Source: JANYCG01 sp031428695
Lineage (GTDB): Bacteria; Pseudomonadota; Gammaproteobacteria; Burkholderiales; Burkholderiaceae_C
DNA length: 36,043 nucleotides
Direction: 5' to 3'
NCBI GenBank assembly: GCA_031428695.1
Contig: JANOYE010000295.1
Span: 1 to 36,043, forward strand
The notes below the pieces were generated by a model. That model saw only the letters and a program-made list of their open reading frames with translations, was not told the origin of the DNA and ran no database searches. Positions within the stretch are counted from its first letter, which is position 1. The number at the start of each line of letters is the position of its first letter. The position numbers were made by a program, and so were the translations under genes. Shown here one piece after another: positions 31,645 to 36,043 of this stretch.

Positions 31645-33042
31645 CTACCAGCGCATCGCGTGCCCGTAGTCACCTTTTGTGAAGTAGCTACGCAGCAAGG
31701 CTTTGGGACGCAACTGCAACATCACTTCGATCGCCTTGACCCACAAAAAGACTCGCCACGGCGGCACTTTGAGAGTAGCCAGCACCTGATGCTTGTAGTC
31801 CCACTTTCTACTGTCGGGCTCTATCACTTGACGGTGGGAAACTGTCGGGTAGTACGGTGTCCAGCGATGCGGGGTGACGTAAAGCATTTGAATCTGATCG
31901 GGGTCGTAGCGCAGCTGGTGCCTGTAGGAACGCCAGTAATCTGCATCGCTCTCCTCTTCAAAACCAAAAACATAAGTTGCCATACTGATCATGCCGTGAA
32001 GCCTCAGCAGCCTGATAGCCTCTCGATCTTCGCTGGTAGTTGCACCTTTCTTGATCGTTTTGAGGGTAGATTCCTCGTAGCTCTCGATCCCCAACAAAAA
32101 TCGTATGACACCCGCTTTTCTGTACAAATGCAGGATATCTGCGTCCCTCACGATGTCGCCTGTGCGTGTCGAGCCAACCAACGTGAGGTTGACGTTTTCC
32201 GCAATCAACGCCTCCAAAAAAGTTTGCCAGGCCTTACGTGACCCGGTGGGCAGTTCATCCGCAAAATTTATGAGTTGCACCCCCTGCTCTCGGTGCAACC
32301 GGGCAAGCTCCTTGGCAAATTTGACAGGATCGCGATGCCGATAACGCGTCCAAAAGCCTCGTTGACCGCAGTAGCTGCACTGGTAAGGGCAACCGCGCGA
32401 AAACTGCACAACCACGGCGCGCATACCACCCCAGTAGGAGTACCTGGTGTGATCAATCAACTCCCAACCGACGCGGTAATCGTCTAAATTCTCGATGACA
32501 ACAGCTTGGGCGGTTGCGTATGGCCGGGCGTCAACGCGCAGAGCGATCCCGTCAACCTGATCCACCGGCCTGCCACCGTAAATCGCTTCAATTAGCGCCA
32601 ACGCAGTACGTTCACCTTCGCCACGAACGATGTAGTCCACTTGCTTTATGTCGCGCAAGATATCTTCCCAGTGGTACGTAGGATGCACGCCACCGCAAAT
32701 GATCGAGCAGTCCGGCAGGTTTTTTTTCAAAAGTGCGACAAGCTCAACGACCGTCGCATGCACCGAGGACGAACCAGAATGCCCCAGCATGACTACCGAA
32801 GGCATGGCTTGCTGCGCTCGGCTGGCAATGTCACTCAAGCCCAAGGGTCCAAACTCAGCATCCAATAGCTCCACGGCGAACCCAGCGTCTAGCAACGGGC
32901 CGCCAATGCTGAGCAAGCCCAGCGGCGGAAGCTGCTCGCGCGGCACCCTGCTACCTATCGCCGTATGAGGGGGATTTATTAGCAGGATTTTGAATTCTGC
33001 GCGCTTAGTGTTGATCGCCACGTCGTGTTTACATGGCCGCAT
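31645..33042 (-). CDS. BchE-like cobalamin-binding radical SAM protein, C-terminally truncated by an amber codon
   Basis: 465 aa from the chosen start. Residues about 15-145 form a B12-binding-like domain (ILLINPPHTAIG; IICGGVHPTYHWED; VDYIVRGEGE). The radical SAM cluster motif is CPYQCSYCG (C218, C222, C225), followed by FWTRYRHRDPVKFAKELARL, ADELPTGSRKAWQTFLEALI, ILHLYRKAGVIRFLLGIESY and VTPHRWTPYYP. This resembles the BchE/Mg-protoporphyrin ester cyclase group, but no other bch gene is in view, so the substrate is unknown. Starts at 33042 (ATG) or slightly downstream; the frame to 33273 would overlap vapB. Codon use looks less GC-rich than in the his genes, suggesting transfer. The frame ends at TAG with homologous text continuing beyond it. 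Confidence 0.75.
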   Translation of the reverse strand: MRPCKHDVAINTKRAEFKILLINPPHTAIGSRVPREQLPPLGLLSIGGPLLDAGFAVELLDAEFGPLGLSDIASRAQQAMPSVVMLGHSGSSSVHATVVELVALLKKNLPDCSIICGGVHPTYHWEDILRDIKQVDYIVRGEGERTALALIEAIYGGRPVDQVDGIALRVDARPYATAQAVVIENLDDYRVGWELIDHTRYSYWGGMRAVVVQFSRGCPYQCSYCGQRGFWTRYRHRDPVKFAKELARLHREQGVQLINFADELPTGSRKAWQTFLEALIAENVNLTLVGSTRTGDIVRDADILHLYRKAGVIRFLLGIESYEESTLKTIKKGATTSEDREAIRLLRLHGMISMATYVFGFEEESDADYWRSYRHQLRYDPDQIQMLYVTPHRWTPYYPTVSHRQVIEPDSRKWDYKHQVLATLKVPPWRVFLWVKAIEVMLQLRPKALLRSYFTKGDYGHAMRW

Positions 33043-33124
33043 CAAGGGCGCAGCCACAGGCACTGTGGTTGAAGGTACAACAGATAGGGCGTTTGGCGTG
33101 CATTGATTGACGCTATACAATTTA

Positions 33125-33152
33125 TTGACAGTTATTAAAATTATGTCACAAT
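33125..33152 (+). promoter_or_regulatory. Putative promoter of the vapB/vapC pair
   Basis: TTGACA at 33125-33130 and CACAAT at 33147-33152 with a 16 bp spacer, about 27 bp before the antitoxin ATG at 33179, which has AGAGGA as Shine-Dalgarno. TA promoters are usually autoregulated by the antitoxin, but no operator palindrome is clear here. Confidence 0.5.
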
Positions 33153-33178
33153 TACGAAAAGGATCACCAGAGGATGTT

Positions 33179-33436
33179 ATGACTTTCCTTGCTATGACTG
33201 ACAATGGCCGCGTTCTGATACCAGCGGCCTTGCGCGAGCAGCTCGGCTTCAAGCCCAACACACGCATTTTCATTGAAGTGAAAGACGGCGGCCTGATTTT
33301 GACATCGGCCGCGCAGCACTATGCGCGGCTTAGGACCTATTTTGACCAGCACTTGACGCCAACTCCGGGCCGCGACACGGTGGATGAATTCGTTGCTGAG
33401 CGCAGACTTGCGGCCCAGGCGGAAACACGGGACTGA
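33179..33436 (+). CDS. AbrB/MazE-type antitoxin (VapB-like)
   Basis: 85 aa from the ATG at 33179, preceded by an AGAGGA ribosome site. The N-terminal half is a swapped-hairpin AbrB-type DNA-binding domain: AMTDNGRVLIPAALREQLGFKPNTRIFIEVKDGGLIL, with the VLIPAALREQLG signature. The C-terminal half (YARLRTYFDQHL, VDEFVAERRLAAQAE) is the toxin-binding part by analogy. A longer frame from 33107 exists but starts before the promoter and was rejected. It is the first gene of a toxin-antitoxin operon with the PIN-domain gene 60 bp downstream, on the strand opposite to the his genes. Confidence 0.9.
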   Translation: MTFLAMTDNGRVLIPAALREQLGFKPNTRIFIEVKDGGLILTSAAQHYARLRTYFDQHLTPTPGRDTVDEFVAERRLAAQAETRD

Positions 33437-33475
33437 CTTTCATGAGTCCTTTGCAGAACCCTTGACCATGAAAGT
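33436..33475 (+). other. Inverted repeat in the vapB-vapC gap
   Basis: ACTTTCATG (33436-33444) and CATGAAAGT (33467-33475) are perfectly complementary arms of 9 bp with a 22 bp loop. The RNA would form a hairpin between the two cistrons, possibly tuning the amount of toxin or stabilising the upstream transcript. It could instead be an operator. Confidence 0.6.
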
Positions 33476-33500
33476 TACTCCACCTCACCCAGCGCCATGA
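33468..33500 (+). CDS. Possible 10-codon leader ORF overlapping the vapC start
   Basis: ATG at 33468-33470 opens a ten-codon frame (MKVTPPHPAP) whose TGA (33498-33500) overlaps the vapC ATG (33497-33499) as ATGA. Its start codon lies in the right arm of the inverted repeat. It lacks a convincing Shine-Dalgarno, so it may not be translated; if it is, it would couple vapC translation to its own. Confidence 0.25.
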   Translation: MKVTPPHPAP

Positions 33501-33889
33501 TTCATGTGCTGGATTCGTCGGCATTGCTGGCGGTAAGCAAGGGCGAAAACGGTGCCGACTTTGTCATCGACCTGATCGACTCGAAAGACTGCGTGATCAG
33601 CAGCGTCAACCTGGCCGAAGTTGCCACCCGCTTGCTGGACTTGGGGCTGCCTCAGCACGAATTGCATCGCGGTATGGCGCAATTTGGCGTTGACGTGATC
33701 GATTTCAATGAAGAGCAAGCCTTGGCCTGCGCGGCATTGCGCCCACTCACCAAATCGGCGGGACTGTCGCTGGGTGACCGGGCTTGCCTGGCGCTGGCAA
33801 AACTGCTGCAGGGCAGCGCAGTCACAGCGGACCGAGCTTGGGAGGATGTGGCTGACGCGGTCGGCGTGAAGGTGATGATGATTCGCTGA
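33497..33889 (+). CDS. vapC: PIN-domain toxin ribonuclease (VapC-like)
   Basis: 130 aa PIN-domain RNase; VapC toxins cleave tRNA or rRNA and halt growth when the antitoxin is degraded. The acidic active-site residues are all visible: D6 (VLDSSALLAV), E41 (NLAEVATRLL), D95 (LSLGDRACLALAK) and D112 (VTADRAWEDV). Full length for the family, ending VGVKVMMIR, a typical PIN-domain end. No strong Shine-Dalgarno precedes the ATG; the hairpin and short leader ORF in the 60 bp gap to the antitoxin gene may limit its translation. Convergent with hisA (15 bp apart). Confidence 0.92.
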   Translation: MIHVLDSSALLAVSKGENGADFVIDLIDSKDCVISSVNLAEVATRLLDLGLPQHELHRGMAQFGVDVIDFNEEQALACAALRPLTKSAGLSLGDRACLALAKLLQGSAVTADRAWEDVADAVGVKVMMIR

Positions 33890-33903
33890 AATGGCTCAGT
33901 CGT

Positions 33904-34644
33904 TCAGCCGTTCAACTCATCTGCTCTTGCCTGCGCCGCCGCGAAATCCAAGTCGCCCGAATAAATCGCCCGCCCGCAGATCACGCCTTCGACGCCTTCG
34001 CTTTCCACGTCGCACAGCGCTTCGATGTCGGCCATGTTGGAGAGGCCGCCTGAGGCGATCACGGGAATCGTCAAGGCCTGCGCGAGTTTGACGGTGGCTT
34101 CAACGTTGATGCCCGAGAGCATGCCGTCGCGGCCAATGTCGGTGTAAATGATGGACTCAACGCCGTAGTCTTCGAATTTCTTGCCCAGGTCGATCACGTC
34201 ATGGCGGGTGAGTTTGCTCCAGCCGTCGGTGGCGACTTTGCCCTCGCGGGCGTCCAGGCCGACGATGATGTGGCCGCCAAACGCGGTGCAGGCGTCTTGC
34301 AGAAAACCGGGGTTCTTCACCGCTGCCGTGCCGATGATGACGTAACGCAGGCCGGCATCCAAATAACGCTCGATGGTGTCCAGATCACGAATGCCGCCGC
34401 CCAGCTGCACATCGACTTCGCTGCCGACGGCTTTCAAGATTTTGCGGATGGCCGCTTCGTTTTTCGGGTGGCCGGCGAAGGCGCCGTTCAGGTCGACCAG
34501 GTGCAAGCGCCGCGCGCCTTTGTCAACCCAGCTTCGGGCCATGACGGGCGGGTCTTCGCCGAAGGTGGTGGCTTGGTCCATGTCGCCTTGTTTGAGGCGG
34601 ACACACAGACCGTCTTTCAGGTCAATCGCGGGAATGAGCAGCAT
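33904..34644 (-). CDS. hisA: Phosphoribosylformimino-5-aminoimidazole carboxamide ribotide isomerase
   Basis: 246 aa TIM-barrel isomerase, fourth step of histidine synthesis (ProFAR to PRFAR). Seen: MLLIPAIDLKDGLCVRLKQGD with catalytic aspartate D8 in AIDLKDG, LHLVDLNGAFAG, VQLGGGIRDLDTIERYLDAG, VGLDAREGKVATDGW with the second catalytic region, IIYTDIGRDGMLSGIN and VIASGGLSNMADIEAL. The ATG at 34644 fits the family start. It follows hisH at 48 bp on the same strand. hisF, which should come next, is displaced by about 2.5 kb, so the his transcript from this side probably ends or continues through antisense of vapC/vapB. Confidence 0.95.
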   Translation of the reverse strand: MLLIPAIDLKDGLCVRLKQGDMDQATTFGEDPPVMARSWVDKGARRLHLVDLNGAFAGHPKNEAAIRKILKAVGSEVDVQLGGGIRDLDTIERYLDAGLRYVIIGTAAVKNPGFLQDACTAFGGHIIVGLDAREGKVATDGWSKLTRHDVIDLGKKFEDYGVESIIYTDIGRDGMLSGINVEATVKLAQALTIPVIASGGLSNMADIEALCDVESEGVEGVICGRAIYSGDLDFAAAQARADELNG

Positions 34645-34692
34645 GGAACGTAGAAAAGGCAGAGCGCGGGGAAGGCAGAAAAAAGCGGGGGG

Positions 34693-35376
34693 TCACGGGT
34701 TCCAGGTGAGGAAGTTTTTGTAAAGTGACAAACCTTGGGCAGCGCTTTTTTCAGGGTGGAATTGGGTGGCAAAAATATTATCGCGCGCAATTGCCGATGA
34801 AAACAATTGGCCATAGTCGGTCTCGCCCGCGCTGTGGCGCGCATCAGACGGTTTGACATAGAAACTGTGCACAAAATAGAAGTAGCTGGCCTCTGGGATG
34901 CCCGCCCAGAGCGCGTGCGCAGGTCGATTTTGGGGTTTTTGGAAGACCTGGTTCCAGCCCATTTGTGGCACCTTGAAACGGCTGCCGTCTTCTTGCAGTT
35001 GGCCGGCCAAGTCAAATTTGATGACTTCGCCCGAGATCAGCCCCAGGCCCGGCGTGTGTTCACCGGGCGACTCTTTGCGGCCTTCGTGGCTTTGGTCCAG
35101 CAGCATTTGCATGCCGACACACACGCCAAACATCGGCTTGTTTTTGGCCGCTTCGAGCACCGACTCTTGCAAACCGGATTCGCGCAGCTCGCGCATGCAG
35201 TCGGGCATGGCGCCTTGGCCGGGCAGGATGACGCGCTCGGCGTTGCGCACTTCATCGGGTCGGGCGGTAACAACCACCTCAAAGCCGCTGTCGCGCGCCA
35301 CATGACGCACGGCCTGCGCCATGGAGAACAGGTTGCCCATGCCGTAATCAACGACAGCGATTGTTTTTTGACGCAC
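34693..35376 (-). CDS. hisH: Imidazole glycerol phosphate synthase glutamine amidotransferase subunit
   Basis: 227 aa class I amidotransferase that supplies ammonia to HisF. Seen: N-terminal TIAVVDYGMGNLFSMAQAV, VILPGQGAMPDCM, the nucleophile Cys86 in FGVCVGMQMLL, VHSFYVKPSD and TQFHPEKSAAQGL with the His/Glu of the triad. The start is GTG at 35374-35376, as no ATG lies before the first strand. An AT-rich gap of about 150 bp with a repeat separates it from hisB. A segment of about ten residues after DQSHEGR (KESPGEHTPG) is normal for this group. Confidence 0.95.
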   Translation of the reverse strand: MRQKTIAVVDYGMGNLFSMAQAVRHVARDSGFEVVVTARPDEVRNAERVILPGQGAMPDCMRELRESGLQESVLEAAKNKPMFGVCVGMQMLLDQSHEGRKESPGEHTPGLGLISGEVIKFDLAGQLQEDGSRFKVPQMGWNQVFQKPQNRPAHALWAGIPEASYFYFVHSFYVKPSDARHSAGETDYGQLFSSAIARDNIFATQFHPEKSAAQGLSLYKNFLTWNP

Positions 35377-35384
35377 AGCGGTTC

Positions 35385-35456
35385 CGATTTTACTATTAAT
35401 TTAATAGCAAACTATTCAATAAATACGTGACTTAATTGCCATTTTTTTCAAAAAAT
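35385..35456 (+). repeat. Repeat family 1, copy E (between hisH and hisB)
   Basis: CCGATTTTACTATTAATTTA, then ATAGCAAACTATTCAATAAA, TACGTGACTTAATTGCCATT, TTTTTCAAAAAA. Core TACGTGACTT plus TGCCATT as in copy C. Situated in the AT-rich 153 bp gap between hisH and hisB. The ATAAATACGTGACTT part resembles copy B upstream of ogt. Confidence 0.75.
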
Positions 35457-35529
35457 AGACAGATTTCGATGAAAAACAGTCAAAAATTAACAAGGGTATT
35501 AATTACAATCAACATCACGCTGCAATGGC

Positions 35530-36043
35530 CTACAGCGAGCCTTTGGTCGATGGGATGATGCCCGCCGCACGCGGGTCCATCTCCAGCGCCATGCGCAGCG
35601 CCCGCGCGAAGGCTTTGAACACGGTTTCACACTGGTGGTGGGCGTTTTCACCCTTCAGGTTGTCGATGTGCAAAGTCACGAAGGCGTGGTTCACAAAACC
35701 CTGGAAAAACTCGTGGGCGAGTTGAGAGTCAAAGGTGCCGATCATGCCGCTTTTGAACGGCACATTCATCACCAACCCAGGGCGGCCTGAGAAATCAATC
35801 ACCACCCGGCTCAGGGCTTCATCAAGCGGCACATAGGCGTGGCCGTAACGGCGAATGCCTTTTTTGTCGCCCACCGCTTTGGCAATAGCCTGGCCGATGG
35901 TGATGCCGATATCTTCTACCGAGTGGTGATCGTCAATGTGAGTATCGCCCTCGCAAGTAACATCGAGATCGATCATGCCGTGGCGGGCGATTTGATCCAT
36001 CATGTGCTCCAAGAACGGCACACCAGTATTGAACACGCCTTTG
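35530..36043 (-). CDS. hisB: Imidazoleglycerol-phosphate dehydratase, 5' end outside window
   Basis: About 171 residues visible of a usual 195-200; the frame runs off the window end (KGVFNTGVPFLEHM continues upstream). Sixth step of histidine synthesis. Manganese-binding histidines are seen in LEHMMDQIARHG and in DTHIDDHHSVEDIGI, and again in AHEFFQGFVNHAFVTLHID and GENAHHQCETVFKAFARALR; this is the two-fold HHxxE pattern of monofunctional HisB. It ends IPSTKGSL. It is followed by the AT-rich repeat-bearing gap and hisH. No phosphatase domain is visible here; the visible part is the dehydratase only. Confidence 0.94.
   Translation of the reverse strand, partial: KGVFNTGVPFLEHMMDQIARHGMIDLDVTCEGDTHIDDHHSVEDIGITIGQAIAKAVGDKKGIRRYGHAYVPLDEALSRVVIDFSGRPGLVMNVPFKSGMIGTFDSQLAHEFFQGFVNHAFVTLHIDNLKGENAHHQCETVFKAFARALRMALEMDPRAAGIIPSTKGSL

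Noticed and set aside
31645..31647. Pyrrolysine or programmed read-through at the amber codon of the BchE-like gene
   Set aside because: No pyrrolysine machinery or read-through signal is visible; a point mutation of a Tyr codon is the simpler explanation, so it is reported only as a possible pseudogene.
33107..33178. Longer N-terminus for the antitoxin, starting at 33107
   Set aside because: The TTGACA/CACAAT promoter lies inside this stretch and the ATG at 33179 has a better ribosome site and gives the usual AbrB-type start.

Overview
The window looks like a stretch of chromosome from a GC-rich betaproteobacterium, most likely Burkholderiales near the Comamonadaceae. The basis is gene content and order (petA-petB-petC next to sspA-sspB; the his operon running into HIT, tatA-tatB-tatC and an HtrA protease; pcm, rhodanese and tolC near waaA and waaC) together with two families of short dispersed repeats that resemble ones I associate with that family. 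Genus cannot be fixed from sequence reading alone.

Layout. 1-5296 (+): the 3' part of an RND efflux permease, pcm, a small rhodanese and a TolC-type outer membrane channel. 5297-5400: a GC-rich terminator-like repeat. 5396-7557 (-): a coupled AAA ATPase plus HNH nuclease pair that resembles a Septu-type (PtuA/PtuB) phage defence module; no reverse transcriptase is beside it. 7604-12489 (-): arginase, waaA (Kdo transferase), waaC (heptosyltransferase I) and a phosphomannomutase/phosphoglucomutase, mostly LPS core synthesis. 12536-13750 (-): an MFS transporter, divergent from 13872-17271 (+): an Ada/AraC/AlkA fusion, ogt and an EamA-family exporter, an alkylation-repair group. 17339-18466 (-): a metallo-beta-lactamase-fold hydrolase. 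18553-18628 (-): tRNA-Thr(TGT). 18641-22766 (-): sspB, sspA, petC, petB, petA (cytochrome bc1). 22935 (+): mscL. 23419-25699 (-): pdxA, a NIF3-like protein and a DUF2164 protein. 26014-27177 (+): an HtrA/DegS-like protease. 27193-36043 (-): tatC, tatB, tatA, a HIT protein, a DUF4870 membrane protein, hisE, hisI, hisF, an insertion, hisA, hisH and partial hisB.

The most unusual points are these. (1) The his operon is split between hisF and hisA by a divergent vapB/vapC-like toxin-antitoxin pair and a BchE-like cobalamin/radical SAM gene that carries an in-frame amber codon near its 3' end. (2) An AT-rich repeat of about 60-80 bp, with core CGTGACTT, recurs in the same orientation at several gene boundaries and also sits in frame inside waaA and, in degraded form, inside the ada-alkA fusion, where it adds residues to the proteins. 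(3) A second, GC-rich repeat of about 80 bp brackets pdxA as an inverted pair and also overlaps the stop codon of the HNH nuclease gene. (4) The AAA/HNH module itself is a plausible defence system inserted in a housekeeping neighbourhood.

All functions are read from motifs and remembered family features; no database search was possible.
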